NCBI GenBank assembly: GCA_021773215.1
Contig: JAJFKM010000070.1
Coordinates: 27,019-91,018 of the forward strand
DNA length: 64,000 nt
Direction of reading: 5' to 3'
From: Gammaproteobacteria bacterium
GTDB taxonomy: Bacteria > Pseudomonadota > Gammaproteobacteria > Eutrophobiales > Eutrophobiaceae
Part shown: piece by piece, positions 48,356-58,612 of the stretch
Layout: the number at the start of each line of letters is the position of its first letter
How positions within the stretch are numbered: the first letter of the stretch is position 1
Notes under the pieces: generated by a model
The model's database searches: none
Seen by the model: only the letters and a program-made list of their open reading frames with translations
What the model was told of the DNA's origin: nothing
Made by a program: the position numbers and the translations under genes

Positions 48356-49057
48356 CTAAGAAGCAGTTTCAATCTCTTTGTTTATCGCTTCCAGAACTGC
48401 AAGTGGGTCATCTGCTTTGGTAATCGGGCGTCCAATAACCAGATAATGACTACCAGCAGCAATAGCATCGGCAGGTGTCATAATACGTTTTTGATCATCT
48501 CTATTCGAATTAGCTGGACGAATCCCCGGTGTTACCAGACAAAATTCTTTACCTAATTTAGTGCTGAGATGATTCGCCTCCTTTGCTGAACAAACAACAC
48601 CATCCAGACCTGATGATTTTGCCAATTGTGCTAATAACATTACCTGCTTATCAACTGAATTAGATATGGCAATCTCTCTAAGATCATCATCCGCCATGCT
48701 GGTTAGCACGGTAACAGCAATCAGTAATGGTTTATGTGTGCTTTTGTCGAGAGCTTCACATGCTGTTTCCATCATCACTCGGCCACCAGAGGCATGGACA
48801 TTGAGCATCCAGACCCCAAGGTCTGCTGCTGCACGACATGCGCTGGCTACGGTATTCGGTATATCGTGATATTTAAGATCGAGAAAAACATCAAAGCCCA
48901 TATTAATAAAACGTTCAACTAACGTTGGCCCTTGACGGGTGAAGAGTTCTTTTCCAATTTTAAGTTTACACTCTGTTGAATCCAGCTTTAGACAAAGATC
49001 CAATGCTTGTTTTGCATCAGAAAAATCCAATGAGACTACTACACGACTATTATTCAC
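48356..49057 (-). CDS. pyrF: Orotidine-5'-phosphate decarboxylase
   Basis: A 233-residue TIM barrel enzyme, last step to UMP. Motifs are VVVSLDF, FLDLKYHDIPNTV (catalytic Lys/Asp/Asp set) and the C-terminal phosphate loop HYLVIGRPIT. I chose the GTG at 49057, which gives the conserved VNNSRVVVSLDF start and overlaps the lapB stop by 8 bp; the longer frame upstream is only lapB sequence read out of phase. Confidence 0.96.
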   Translation of the reverse strand: MNNSRVVVSLDFSDAKQALDLCLKLDSTECKLKIGKELFTRQGPTLVERFINMGFDVFLDLKYHDIPNTVASACRAAADLGVWMLNVHASGGRVMMETACEALDKSTHKPLLIAVTVLTSMADDDLREIAISNSVDKQVMLLAQLAKSSGLDGVVCSAKEANHLSTKLGKEFCLVTPGIRPANSNRDDQKRIMTPADAIAAGSHYLVIGRPITKADDPLAVLEAINKEIETAS

Positions 49058-50228
49058 CTGCAACTCCAAAAACGGGTTTAACCATATCCCAACTTTTACA
49101 TCCGGGACATAACCAATGCAATTGTTTAGCATCAAAGCCACAACTGCTACATTTATACATCGCTCTTCCTTCAATTAACTGAGCGGTTAGATCCTTAATC
49201 GTTTTAAGATGATCGTGTGTTTCACCATCAGACTTGGTCAAGGTATATTCGATCAAACGGTCAACACCTTTAACGGTAGGTCGATTTTTCAATTCATCAG
49301 AGATAAAACGAATTGCAGCATTTTCCCCTTCACGTTCAGCAATTAACTCTGTCAACATTAATAAGGAACTGATGCCTCCATAAATATTAACCAACATTCT
49401 CAGGTATTCGACAAACTCATCGACGCGATCTAATTTTCGATAACAGTCAAACAACGGGGCAATGATTTCTGTAATATAATCACTGTCCTGTGATTCAACT
49501 CTTTTGTACGATTTAATCGCCAATTTGTCTTTACCAGTTCGCTGATGCATCTGCGCTTCAATTAAACTGGCACGAACACAATTTGGATTAAAACTAATTG
49601 CTCGGCGAATATTATCTTTAACAACACGCATATTACCATCAAGCAAAGCTGAATCAGCACGCTGACAATAAAACTGGGCGATGACAGGGTTCAACTTCTC
49701 ACCCGTTATGAGTTCCAGTTTCCTGGCAATATTTATTGCATTTTCCCAATCTTTTTCTTGTTGATAAATCTCTAGTAATTCTGTGTAAGCCTGATTTAAA
49801 TGTAGATCAGACTCTACTAATTCAAGGAATAATCCTTCAGCACGGTCTAGCAATCCAGAACGCATATAATCCATACCTAGTTCAAGTAAGGCATGTGCTC
49901 GCTGTTCTCGATCCAGGGTCGGGCGAGCGATCAAATTTTGATGGATCCGAATTGCGCGGTCGACTTCTCCTCGCCTACGAAACAGATTTCCAAGAGCAAG
50001 ATGTGTTTCAACTGTTTCACTATCTACCTCAAGCATTCTAATGAAGACTTCTATTGCCTTATCGGGTTGTTCGTTTAAAACGAAATTCAAGCCTTTGAAA
50101 TATTCTGGATAAATAGAATTTGAAGAATGATTGTTTTTTGAATTAGACCTACGTCGACCTATCCACCAACCACTCAAGGCGGCAATCGGTAGTAGTAACC
50201 AAAGCAGGTTCATCTCAGCTGACATCAA
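49050..50228 (-). CDS. lapB: Lipopolysaccharide assembly protein B
   Basis: A 392-residue inner-membrane-anchored TPR protein: one N-terminal helix (LLWLLLPIAALSGWWIG), a chain of TPR repeats from about residue 45 to 330, and a C-terminal rubredoxin-type zinc motif (CSSCGF...CPGC). LapB directs FtsH proteolysis of LpxC and so balances LPS and phospholipid. It follows lapA after 2 bp and overlaps pyrF. Confidence 0.96.
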   Translation of the reverse strand: MMSAEMNLLWLLLPIAALSGWWIGRRRSNSKNNHSSNSIYPEYFKGLNFVLNEQPDKAIEVFIRMLEVDSETVETHLALGNLFRRRGEVDRAIRIHQNLIARPTLDREQRAHALLELGMDYMRSGLLDRAEGLFLELVESDLHLNQAYTELLEIYQQEKDWENAINIARKLELITGEKLNPVIAQFYCQRADSALLDGNMRVVKDNIRRAISFNPNCVRASLIEAQMHQRTGKDKLAIKSYKRVESQDSDYITEIIAPLFDCYRKLDRVDEFVEYLRMLVNIYGGISSLLMLTELIAEREGENAAIRFISDELKNRPTVKGVDRLIEYTLTKSDGETHDHLKTIKDLTAQLIEGRAMYKCSSCGFDAKQLHWLCPGCKSWDMVKPVFGVAGE

Positions 50229-50230
50229 AA

Positions 50231-50518
50231 TTAGTCTCTGACTGGCATGACCCGGAGATTGTTAATCTCTTTTTCACTATTTTTAATCTGCCTCTCAAGC
50301 ATTATCTTGTCTCGCTTTAATTTGATAATAATGGGTAAACTGGCTAACACACCCAACATTGAACCAATAAACAAAACCAGCACGACTAACCATGACATCG
50401 GTAAGTTAATTACATCGACATAATAATTTAATTCTATTAGTTGATTATTTTTCAGGTGAAAGGCCAACCCAATTAGCAAAATAACAAAAATAAGAATCAA
50501 TTTGGCAATACGGGACAT
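50231..50518 (-). CDS. lapA: Lipopolysaccharide assembly protein A
   Basis: A 95-residue LapA_dom protein with two transmembrane helices (about 5-22 and 41-66) joined by the conserved NNQLIELNYYVDVINLPMS segment, and a charged coiled C-terminus. It partners LapB. The 243-bp gap upstream to ihfB holds no gene that I can support. Confidence 0.94.
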   Translation of the reverse strand: MSRIAKLILIFVILLIGLAFHLKNNQLIELNYYVDVINLPMSWLVVLVLFIGSMLGVLASLPIIIKLKRDKIMLERQIKNSEKEINNLRVMPVRD

Positions 50519-50761
50519 AGCATCTCCATCCTTAATATCCAGCTCAATTAAATAAACTCATTCGTAATAGACTACGAAAATAGTTATAGCACGTAATCAG
50601 ATTATCGATTAGTCGCAAAGACAAAGTATTTATTTTTTTATCCTTGATTACATACAGAACAGCTAATGATACACACTAGACAATCTGTCTGGGCATGACA
50701 AGATTTACAAAAGGTAATTTTATTTGACTCAGGACAGAACTAATTAAGGATACAGCGCTAT

Positions 50762-51061
50762 TTAGTCAGTAATAGGGCTTTGACTATTATTGACCCTTTC
50801 TCGCATCTGTTTACCGGGCTTGAAATGAGGGACATGTTTAGCTGGTAATGAGACGGGCTCACCTGACTTAGGATTACGCCCAACTCTGGGTGGACGATAA
50901 TGTAGTGAAAAACTACCAAACCCACGTATCTCAATACGCTCTCCATTTGAAAGCGTAGAAGACATATGCTCAAGTACAGTTTTTACCGCCAGCTCAACGT
51001 CTTTATAAGCCAGTTGAGACTGCCGTCTTGCTAATATTTCGATAAGTTCAGATTTTGTCAT
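50762..51061 (-). CDS. ihfB: Integration host factor beta subunit
   Basis: A 99-residue DNABII protein, [13 protein letters not shown] start and the DNA-intercalating arm [13 protein letters not shown]. It bends DNA as a heterodimer with IhfA. Located directly after rpsA, its universal place in gammaproteobacteria, which separates it from HU. Confidence 0.97.
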   Translation of the reverse strand: MTKSELIEILARRQSQLAYKDVELAVKTVLEHMSSTLSNGERIEIRGFGSFSLHYRPPRVGRNPKSGEPVSLPAKHVPHFKPGKQMRERVNNSQSPITD

Positions 51062-51169
51062 TCTTCCAATCTCGGTTAGTGTGCGTTTGTTCCCTACTCA
51101 AAACACGTCCAAGCCATTGTTATTATTCCTAAATCCTATCAGAAGATGAGTCTTTTGTAACAGTAATTT

Positions 51170-52840
51170 TTAATTATTATCCAAATGTTCCTTCAAAAGG
51201 TCACCCAATTTAGCTCCGCCACCTGACTCAGGAGCATATTCCTTGACTGTCGCCTGCTCATCATCTGAATCTTTTGCCTTGATTGACAGGTTGATTGTGC
51301 GCTTTTTACGGTCGATTGCTGTAACTTTTACTTCCAGCTCTTCACCTTCTTTAATAACAGAACGTGCATCATCGACCACTTTTTCCAGGGAAATTTCGCT
51401 CGACTTCATGGTACCTTCAATACCATCAGCCAGAGTAATATTGACATATTTAACGTCAACACTTTGCACAATACCTTTCACAATTGTACCTTTTGGATTT
51501 TCAGCAACAAAATTAGAAAAAGGATCTTTTTCCAATTGTTTGACGCCGAGAGAAATTCGTTCTCTTTCAGCATCCACCGCCAGAACAACAGTCTCAACTT
51601 CTTCTCCCTTACTAAAATTGCGGATTGATTCATCTGCATCTTCAGCCCAAGAGACATCTGATAAGTGAACTAAGCCATCAATGCCACCATCAAGCCCGAT
51701 AAAGATACCGAAATCTGTAATCGATTTGATAACACCAACAACACGGTCACCTTTATTGTGCGTTGCTGCAAATTGTTCCCAAGGATTAGATTGACATTGT
51801 TTCATGCCAAGAGAAATACGGCGACGTTCCTGATCGATATCGAGGATAATGACATCACATTCTTGTCCAATATGAACCAATTTTGAAGGATGTACGTTCT
51901 TATTAGTCCAATCCATTTCTGAGACGTGGACTAAACCTTCAACACCTTCTTCCAATTCTACAAAACAGCCATAATCAGCTAGATTGGTGACCTTACCATG
52001 TAAGCGAGCACCTTCTGGGTAACGGCGGGTTAAGTCTAACCAAGGGTCTTCACCCATTTGCTTCAAACCAAGGGATACGCGGTTCTTCTCGCGATCATAT
52101 TTCAAAACCTTAACTTCTATTTCGTCACCAATATTGACGATTTCACTTGGATTTTTAACGCGTTTCCAAGCCATATCCGTAATATGTAACAGACCGTCAA
52201 TGCCACCCAAATCAAGGAATGCACCGTAATCGGTAAGGTTTTTAACAACACCCTTAACCAAAGCACCTTCCTTCAAGGATTCCAGTAGTGCATCACGTTC
52301 AACACTGCTTTCCGTCTCTACAACAGCTCGACGCGAAACGACAACATTATTTCGTTTTTGGTCGATCTTAATAACTTTAAATTCGAGTGGTTTGACTTCC
52401 AGATATGAAGTATCACGGACAGGTCTAACATCAACCAATGAGCCCGGTAAAAAGGCACGGACTTTATCAACATCAACAGTGAAACCACCTTTTACGCGTT
52501 CAGTAATAACACCAATGATGGTGGCATTATCTTCATGCGCTTTTTCAAGCACCGTCCAGGCAATCTTACGTTTTGCTTTTTCACGAGAGAGGCGGGTAAC
52601 ACCATAACCGTCTTCGATAGAATCCAATGCAACATCAACCGTATCGCCAAGGGCGACCTCGAGCTCACCGTGCTCGTCAAAAAATTGATCTATTGGGATG
52701 ATTCCTTCGGATTTGAGACCAGCATTGACTATGATGGTATCGTTGTTGACCTCTACGACTACGGCACTGATTATCGCGCCGGGACGCATTTTAGATTCTA
52801 TTTGGCTTTGTTCAAATAATTCCGCAAAACTCTCGCTCAT
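51170..52840 (-). CDS. rpsA: 30S ribosomal protein S1
   Basis: A 556-residue protein with six S1 repeats, the length of the E. coli protein. The ATG at 52840 gives [12 protein letters not shown] and has an AGGA site 10 bases upstream; a frame open 19 codons further lacks family support. Repeats are visible as [29 protein letters not shown] and [16 protein letters not shown]1 unwinds and holds mRNA at initiation and represses its own mRNA. The long palindrome at 52892-53032 occupies most of its upstream region. Confidence 0.97.
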   Translation of the reverse strand: MSESFAELFEQSQIESKMRPGAIISAVVVEVNNDTIIVNAGLKSEGIIPIDQFFDEHGELEVALGDTVDVALDSIEDGYGVTRLSREKAKRKIAWTVLEKAHEDNATIIGVITERVKGGFTVDVDKVRAFLPGSLVDVRPVRDTSYLEVKPLEFKVIKIDQKRNNVVVSRRAVVETESSVERDALLESLKEGALVKGVVKNLTDYGAFLDLGGIDGLLHITDMAWKRVKNPSEIVNIGDEIEVKVLKYDREKNRVSLGLKQMGEDPWLDLTRRYPEGARLHGKVTNLADYGCFVELEEGVEGLVHVSEMDWTNKNVHPSKLVHIGQECDVIILDIDQERRRISLGMKQCQSNPWEQFAATHNKGDRVVGVIKSITDFGIFIGLDGGIDGLVHLSDVSWAEDADESIRNFSKGEEVETVVLAVDAERERISLGVKQLEKDPFSNFVAENPKGTIVKGIVQSVDVKYVNITLADGIEGTMKSSEISLEKVVDDARSVIKEGEELEVKVTAIDRKKRTINLSIKAKDSDDEQATVKEYAPESGGGAKLGDLLKEHLDNN

Positions 52841-52891
52841 GAAAGGTAATTCCTGAAACCCTGCAAAACTACGGCAGGATGTATCTGTTAA

Positions 52892-53032
52892 GGACATCTT
52901 TAAAAATGCACTTTTTCTGCGATAGCTGCGTCTGTCCCGTGCTCAAATCCTCATGTATTGCTCATACATTGCGGTTTTCCGCGCGATACTTCCTTGCTCT
53001 CACAAAAAAATCACTATTTTTAATAGGCGTCC
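52892..53032. repeat. Long imperfect palindromic element (rpsA/cmk gap)
   Basis: The outer arms, starting GGACATCTTTAAAAATGCAC on the left and ending ATTTTTAATAGGCGTCC on the right, are imperfect reverse complements. Further inward, TTTTTCTGCGA faces TCACAAAAAAA. The centre is ATGTAT-TGCTC-ATACAT (52953-52969). The minus strand contains GAGAGCAAGG, also found in the element at 62384. It lies 51 bp upstream of the rpsA start. Confidence 0.6.
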
Positions 53033-53076
53033 GATGTTAATTTTAAGTTAAGCACTCATCGCGAGTGATTAACCAC

Positions 53077-53784
53077 CTATTTTTGCAATCCCGGAACCGT
53101 GTTTCGCACTAATTCTGAGATATTTACCAAGACTGCATCAATATCAAGCGTACTCGTATCAATAACAATCGCATCTTCTGCTGGTTTTAATGGCGATGCT
53201 GCACGTGTACTATCACGTTCATCTCGCTCAGCTATAGCAGCGGAAAGGTCGCGGAGGTTAGCATTAATACCCTTTTCCTTCAACTGTTTATAACGCCTTT
53301 TGGCCCTTTCCTCGGCACTGGCTGTCAAATAAATCTTCAATGTCGCGTCGGGAAAGACCACTGTGCCCATATCCCGGCCATCGGCAATCAATCCGGGGGA
53401 TTGATGAAATGCCCTTTGTCTTGATAATAAGGCTTGGCGTACCTCTGCAATAGGCGCTATGACTGAGGCAGCATTACCACAAGTTTCAGTACGGATTTCA
53501 TCGGTTACCGTCATACTATCCAGTTCAACATTCACCAGAGAACCCGCTTCAGCAACCTTAAATTCTACATTCAAATTTTTTGCCAAATTCACAAGTGCCG
53601 CTTCGTCATCGCTACTAATTCCATATTTTTCTGCTGCCAATGCCAGCACCCGATACAGAGCACCACTATCCAGGAAGTGCCATTGCAACCAGTCGGCAAG
53701 ATAGCTACAGATAGTGCCTTTTCCGGTACCACTTGGACCATCTACAGTAATGATGGGTGCTTGAGACGCAGGTACACTAAGCAT
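53077..53784 (-). CDS. cmk: Cytidylate kinase
   Basis: A 235-residue NMP kinase with P-loop GPSGTGKG near residue 16, FLDSGALYRVLA and the GRDMGTVVFPDA CMP-binding motif. The ATG at 53784 is 8 bp inside the aroA end and gives a family-sized protein; 13 further codons upstream are aroA sequence out of frame. Confidence 0.96.
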   Translation of the reverse strand: MLSVPASQAPIITVDGPSGTGKGTICSYLADWLQWHFLDSGALYRVLALAAEKYGISSDDEAALVNLAKNLNVEFKVAEAGSLVNVELDSMTVTDEIRTETCGNAASVIAPIAEVRQALLSRQRAFHQSPGLIADGRDMGTVVFPDATLKIYLTASAEERAKRRYKQLKEKGINANLRDLSAAIAERDERDSTRAASPLKPAEDAIVIDTSTLDIDAVLVNISELVRNTVPGLQK

Positions 53785-55090
53785 AAGTAATGTCCATTCC
53801 CGCTTTTTTAGCCAATTCGACAAATCCAGGGAATGAAGTTGCTACATTTTCACAATCATTAACAACTATCGATTCTTTAGCAACTAGGCCTGCGACCGCA
53901 AAGGCCATAGCAATTCGGTGATCACCGTGGCTGTTCACTTCACCGCCTTGAAATTCACCTCCCTGTATAATCATGCCGTCTTCAATGTCCTCGGCCTGTA
54001 CGCCTGTGGCAATAAAACCATCCAACATAGATTGTATACGGTCGCTTTCCTTAACTCGCAACTCAGCCGCACCAGACAAGCGAGTCTCTCCTTTAGCACA
54101 GCTTGCAGCCACCATAATTACCGGGAATTCATCTATCGCGACGGGCACCAATTCTTCCGGGATATTAATCCCATGTAATTCACTACTCTTTATATGTATA
54201 TCTGCAACTGGTTCACCAGATTGTTCTCGTTTATTTTCAAGTTCGATATCAGCACCCATTAACTCCATAATCTTTAACATTGCGTCACGGGTAGGATTAA
54301 TACCGACATTCTCAAGTACCAAATCCGAACCGGGTGCTATTGTTGCTGCTACAATAAAAAATGCCGCTGAAGAAAAGTCTGCCGGTATATTGATGTCTGT
54401 CCCGATAAGTCTTTCTGCCGTGCTTATGGTTATTCGATTTTGATTTCTAGTGATTGGATGAGAAAAAGTACTGAGCATTCGCTCAGTGTGATCACGGGTA
54501 GCCTGATTTTCAATAATAGATGTTGTTCCCTCAGCGTATAGACCGGCCAACAGTAAACAGGATTTTAATTGAGCACTAGCAACGGGCAATTCATATTCAA
54601 TCCCCTGTAACTGGTTTTTACCTGTTATGTTTATCGGCAAAGTACCACGCTCCGTACAACTAATTTCTGCATTCATACTACGCAATGGTTTAATAACTCG
54701 CAGCATAGGTCTTGTCATTAAGGACTTATCGCCTATCAATTCAGAATCAAAGTTTTGGCCGGCTAATAAGCCTGTCATTAAGCGAACAGATGTGCCTGAG
54801 TTACCAAGGTCAATTGAATTACTGCTCTTCTTTAAGCCATTAAGCCCAACACCATTAATCCAAACAAGCTTGCCATCATTTTCTATTTCAACACCCATCT
54901 GTTGAAAGGCATTTGCTGTTGCCAAAGTATCTTCGCCTTGCAAAAAACCGGTAATCCTTGTCTCGCCTTCCGCAATTGCGCCCAACATCAAGGCTCGATG
55001 TGAGATAGATTTATCACCCGGCACAGTGATCCGACCAGAGATAACACCTCCCGGTTTGATTTGAAAACTGGAACCGTTGTTTGAACTCAT
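53777..55090 (-). CDS. aroA: 3-phosphoshikimate 1-carboxyvinyltransferase (EPSP synthase)
   Basis: A 437-residue two-lobed enzyme. Motifs are VPGDKSISHRALMLGA, LGNSGTSVRLMTGLLAGQ (PEP site; this residue pattern is close to class II enzymes) and RVKESDRIQSM. It joins shikimate-3-phosphate with PEP. Follows tyrA by 9 bp in the aromatic operon. Confidence 0.97.
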   Translation of the reverse strand: MSSNNGSSFQIKPGGVISGRITVPGDKSISHRALMLGAIAEGETRITGFLQGEDTLATANAFQQMGVEIENDGKLVWINGVGLNGLKKSSNSIDLGNSGTSVRLMTGLLAGQNFDSELIGDKSLMTRPMLRVIKPLRSMNAEISCTERGTLPINITGKNQLQGIEYELPVASAQLKSCLLLAGLYAEGTTSIIENQATRDHTERMLSTFSHPITRNQNRITISTAERLIGTDINIPADFSSAAFFIVAATIAPGSDLVLENVGINPTRDAMLKIMELMGADIELENKREQSGEPVADIHIKSSELHGINIPEELVPVAIDEFPVIMVAASCAKGETRLSGAAELRVKESDRIQSMLDGFIATGVQAEDIEDGMIIQGGEFQGGEVNSHGDHRIAMAFAVAGLVAKESIVVNDCENVATSFPGFVELAKKAGMDITYA

Positions 55091-55099
55091 ATTGATTTG

Positions 55100-55978
55100 T
55101 TATTCAGACTGTTTTCTGGATTTTGTGAATTGATCTCTAGCTTGCTTGGCACGTTTAAAAATTGATAATAATTGCTCACTGTCAGAATTCTCAATTGCGT
55201 CTTTTATTTCGCTAATATGTTCAGAAAATAATTCTAATGAATTTAATAATGCATCTCGATTAGAAAAACAGATGTCATGCCACATCTCAGGGCTACTAGA
55301 AGCAATTCGCGTGAAATCAGCAAAACCACCCGCGGCATATTTAAAGATCTCTTCACGTTCTTGCATGCCCGCCAAACAATCCACCAAGGCATATGCCAGC
55401 ATATGTGGTAAGTGACTAGTCGCCGCAAGCACATCATCGTGATGTTTAACATCAAGATCAATTACATCGGCACCCACGGCTTGCCACATTTCAGTAATCA
55501 ACTTATGCGCCGAGATATCAGTTACTTCTAGTGGTGTAAGTATTACTCGATGATCGATAAACAACTCTGCAAACGATGCCTCGACACCACTTTGTTCTGT
55601 ACCTGCAATAGGATGGCCTGGAACAAAGCGTGAAAACTTATCCCCCATGATCTTTTGAGCAGCGCTGACGACACTACCTTTAGCACTACCCACATCGGTT
55701 AACACTGCATTTGGTTTTAGAGATGCAACAATTTGCGGAAGTATTTTTTCTGTGGTCGACAGCGGCGTACCGATGACAACCACATCAGCACCGGCCACGG
55801 CCTCATTGATATCTAAGGAGTAATCATCGATGACATCAAGCTCAATCGCTTTCTTTAAAGTGTCCTCATTTCGATTACAACCGGTAACACGATTAACGAG
55901 CTTTGCTTTACGCAAGGCACGCGCAAGCGAACCACCAATAAGTCCAACACCAATAATAGAAAGATGATCAATTAACAT
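55100..55978 (-). CDS. tyrA: Prephenate/arogenate dehydrogenase
   Basis: A 292-residue NAD(P)-dependent enzyme: Rossmann motif IIGVGLIGGSLARAL at the start, VIGTPLSTT, and HPIAGTEQSGVEA. It lacks the fused chorismate mutase found in enteric TyrA, matching the free-standing type in Pseudomonas-like operons. It starts 3 bp after hisC. Confidence 0.95.
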   Translation of the reverse strand: MLIDHLSIIGVGLIGGSLARALRKAKLVNRVTGCNRNEDTLKKAIELDVIDDYSLDINEAVAGADVVVIGTPLSTTEKILPQIVASLKPNAVLTDVGSAKGSVVSAAQKIMGDKFSRFVPGHPIAGTEQSGVEASFAELFIDHRVILTPLEVTDISAHKLITEMWQAVGADVIDLDVKHHDDVLAATSHLPHMLAYALVDCLAGMQEREEIFKYAAGGFADFTRIASSSPEMWHDICFSNRDALLNSLELFSEHISEIKDAIENSDSEQLLSIFKRAKQARDQFTKSRKQSE

Positions 55979-55981
55979 ATC

Positions 55982-57085
55982 TTATATGGTCATTATTTTA
56001 GTTAATTCAGCTATAAAGCGGTTGTTTTCAGATTCCAAACCAATACTAATACGCAAATGATTCGGCATACCATAGTTTGCAATAGGACGGACAATAACAC
56101 CTGTCTTTAGTAAGGCTTGATAAATCCCATCTGTACGTTGTTTAAAATCAACACAGATAAAATTTCCTTTTGATGGAATAAATTCCAAACCCAACTCATC
56201 AAATGCTTTGATTAGTCCCTGCATCCCGCTTTGATTTACAGTAACACTACGCTCTATATATTTTTCGTCTTGCAATGCAGTTTCTGCCGCAACTAATGCC
56301 AAACTATTATTATTAAACGGTTGGCGTACGCGGTTTAACAAGTTGGCTACGTCTGGGTGAGACAGGCCATAACCCACTCGTAGGCCTGCCAGACCATAAG
56401 CCTTGGAAAAGGTACGCGTGACAATCAAATTACTAAAGTCATTCAACCATAAACTAGTATCTGGGTAGTCCTTCTCAGCAGAGGCATATTCAAAATAGGC
56501 TTCATCGACTAAAACAATGACATGTTCTGGAACGTTCTCTAGCAGGTGTCTCAAACGTTCACTATTAATCCATGTCCCAGTCGGATTATTTGGATTTGCA
56601 ATAAACATTAATCGTGTTTTATTGGTAATCGCAGCCAACATAGCCGGTAAATCATGCCCCCATTCGTTCGCAGGAACAACGATATGCTCTGCACCCACCG
56701 CCTGAGTCACTATGGGATAAACCGCGAATGAATGCTGCGAGTAAATAACTTGATGCTCGGTATTTACAAAAGCACGTGCCACCATTTCCAAAATATCATT
56801 GGATCCATTACCTAAAGTAATTTGATCCATATTTATATTATGTTTATCGGCAAGGGCCTTCTTTAACACAAACCCATTCCCATCTGGGTAACGTGATAAA
56901 TCTTTTGTGGATGCGATAGCATCCAATACCTTTTGACTCGGCCCTAAGGGATTTTCATTAGACGCAAGTTTTATAATTTCGTCTAAACCTAGCTCTCGTT
57001 GTAACTCTTCAATAGGTTTGCCCGGATGATAAGGCTGAAGACCAGCAACACCCGATGTAGCAAGCGAGAATAAATCACAAGACAT
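55982..57085 (-). CDS. hisC: Histidinol-phosphate (aromatic) aminotransferase
   Basis: A 367-residue fold-type I PLP enzyme: LASNENPLGPS, FIANPNNPTGTW, VDEAYFEYA and the PLP lysine Lys228 in TFSKAYGLAGLRVGYG. In this operon position the enzyme usually serves aromatic transamination as well as histidine synthesis. A long palindromic element separates it from pheA. Confidence 0.95.
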   Translation of the reverse strand: MSCDLFSLATSGVAGLQPYHPGKPIEELQRELGLDEIIKLASNENPLGPSQKVLDAIASTKDLSRYPDGNGFVLKKALADKHNINMDQITLGNGSNDILEMVARAFVNTEHQVIYSQHSFAVYPIVTQAVGAEHIVVPANEWGHDLPAMLAAITNKTRLMFIANPNNPTGTWINSERLRHLLENVPEHVIVLVDEAYFEYASAEKDYPDTSLWLNDFSNLIVTRTFSKAYGLAGLRVGYGLSHPDVANLLNRVRQPFNNNSLALVAAETALQDEKYIERSVTVNQSGMQGLIKAFDELGLEFIPSKGNFICVDFKQRTDGIYQALLKTGVIVRPIANYGMPNHLRISIGLESENNRFIAELTKIMTI

Positions 57086-57098
57086 ACTATTTAATTCC

Positions 57099-57342
57099 TA
57101 AAAACAGGTTAGTTTGTTTCAAGACGAGGCGTGACATTTTCGAGAAACGGACGACTACACGGATGTAGGAGTTAGAGCAATGTCAGGAACAATTGCCGAA
57201 TGTATATGACAATACATGAGCATCGCAGACAAAATCGTCAGGAACGAATTTGGGCAATTGAAAATTGCACGTAGTGTGCAAACCAAGGACGGTTTGCATC
57301 CAAGTGGCACAACGATGTATTGGGACAAAATAACCATTTTTA
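57099..57342. repeat. Long palindromic element with nested hairpins (hisC/pheA gap)
   Basis: The outer arms (57099-57122, TAAAAACAGGTTAGTTTG; 57320-57342, ending AACCATTTTTA) are imperfect complements. Inside are separate small hairpins: CTACA-TGTAG, ATGTAT-ATACAT, GCAATT-AATTGC and TGCAAACC-GGTTTGCA. The right arm overlaps the pheA stop codon. No gene is supported inside. Confidence 0.6.
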
Positions 57343-58425
57343 CAAAACAGCTTTAGGATAAGAACCAAGTAACTTCACCATCGCTGCATGTTCTTCTAAC
57401 TCAAGTAATGCTTTTTTAACAGGCTGATCATCAGCATGACCTTCAATATCTACGAAGAAAACATAATCCCACATCTCACGACGTGATGGTCTGGATTCAA
57501 TCCGCGTCATGCTGACGCCATTATCAGCAAAGCAACTGAGCATCTTATGCAATGCACCAGGTTTATTGGGCGCTGAAAAAATCAAAGAAGTCTTGTCATG
57601 GCCACAAGCACTACATTCTTCTTTACCAATAACTAAAAAGCGGGTCGTATTATCGGGTTGATCTTCAATATTACTGGCAAGGTTATTTAACTGATATAAC
57701 TCACCTGCGGCACTGCTTGCTATGGCAGAGGCATGTTGTTCATTGCTGGCAATACGAGCAGCTTCAGCATTACTACTGACAGCAATGCGTTCCGCCTTAT
57801 TTAAATGTGTATCCAACCATGTTCTACATTGTGCTAAAGCTTGTTGATGTGAATAAACAATTGTTATTTCATCAAATGACTCATCTTTACTTAACAGGTG
57901 ATGATGTATTCGTAATTCCACTTCACCACATATCGTTAAACTGGAGTGATTCAGCATATCTAATGTGTGATTCACAACACCTTCGATTGAATTTTCAACC
58001 GGAACCACACCGTAGTGTGAGGCGCCTGATTCAACTTCACGGAATACTTGATCAATTGTGCCGAAGGCAGTCGTATTAACAGAATGCCCGAAGTGTTTTA
58101 GTGCAGCGGATTGTGTAAAGGTGCCTTCCGGCCCCAGATAGGCTATGTCCAATTGTTGTTCCAATGCCAAACAAGCCGACATGATCTCACGGAAAAGACG
58201 TGCCATCTCTTCTTCAGAAAGAGGTCCTTTATTTTGTTCTATTACTTTTTTTAATATCTGGGCTTCACGTTCAGGACGATAAAAATTAGCGGGATCTGGC
58301 GAGGCATTTTTCACCTCAGCAACATCTTGTGCCAGACGCGCGCGAGCACTGATTAGATCAATCAATTGATTATCTAATGCATCTATATCAACACGCAACT
58401 GCGCTAGTTTTTTATCATCGGACAT
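57340..58425 (-). CDS. pheA: Bifunctional chorismate mutase/prephenate dehydratase
   Basis: A 361-residue protein with an N-terminal chorismate mutase (RVDIDALDNQLIDLISARA), a prephenate dehydratase (YLGPEGTFTQSAA, DNTTRFLVIG) and a C-terminal ACT domain (ESRPSRREMWDYVFFVDI) that binds phenylalanine for feedback. In related genomes serC lies between this gene and gyrA; here only 187 bp without a gene remain. Confidence 0.97.
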   Translation of the reverse strand: MSDDKKLAQLRVDIDALDNQLIDLISARARLAQDVAEVKNASPDPANFYRPEREAQILKKVIEQNKGPLSEEEMARLFREIMSACLALEQQLDIAYLGPEGTFTQSAALKHFGHSVNTTAFGTIDQVFREVESGASHYGVVPVENSIEGVVNHTLDMLNHSSLTICGEVELRIHHHLLSKDESFDEITIVYSHQQALAQCRTWLDTHLNKAERIAVSSNAEAARIASNEQHASAIASSAAGELYQLNNLASNIEDQPDNTTRFLVIGKEECSACGHDKTSLIFSAPNKPGALHKMLSCFADNGVSMTRIESRPSRREMWDYVFFVDIEGHADDQPVKKALLELEEHAAMVKLLGSYPKAVL

Positions 58426-58612
58426 GGTCGAGCACCAGGTTATTTCTTATATATATTTCCAAGTGTGACAGGATACGGTAGAGACAAGCAGTTGTTAAGG
58501 AGTCGCTTATGTATTTGCACTGTTTTTTCATAAAACTGAACAAATGAAGCATCTTATTGCTGGAAATACATTCCAAAGACTTTGGTAATAGAAAGAGACT
58601 TCCTACAAGAAA

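Noticed and set aside
48356-49174. Long 272-residue form of PyrF
   Set aside because: The first ~39 residues are lapB read in another frame; the GTG at 49057 gives the conserved start.
52838-52897. N-terminal extension of ribosomal protein S1
   Set aside because: Not family-like; the ATG at 52840 has a good AGGA site and gives the standard length.
57099-57342. CRISPR-like array or small genes in the hisC-pheA gap
   Set aside because: The hairpins differ from each other and are not regularly spaced direct repeats; the short frames across them are by-products of the palindromes.
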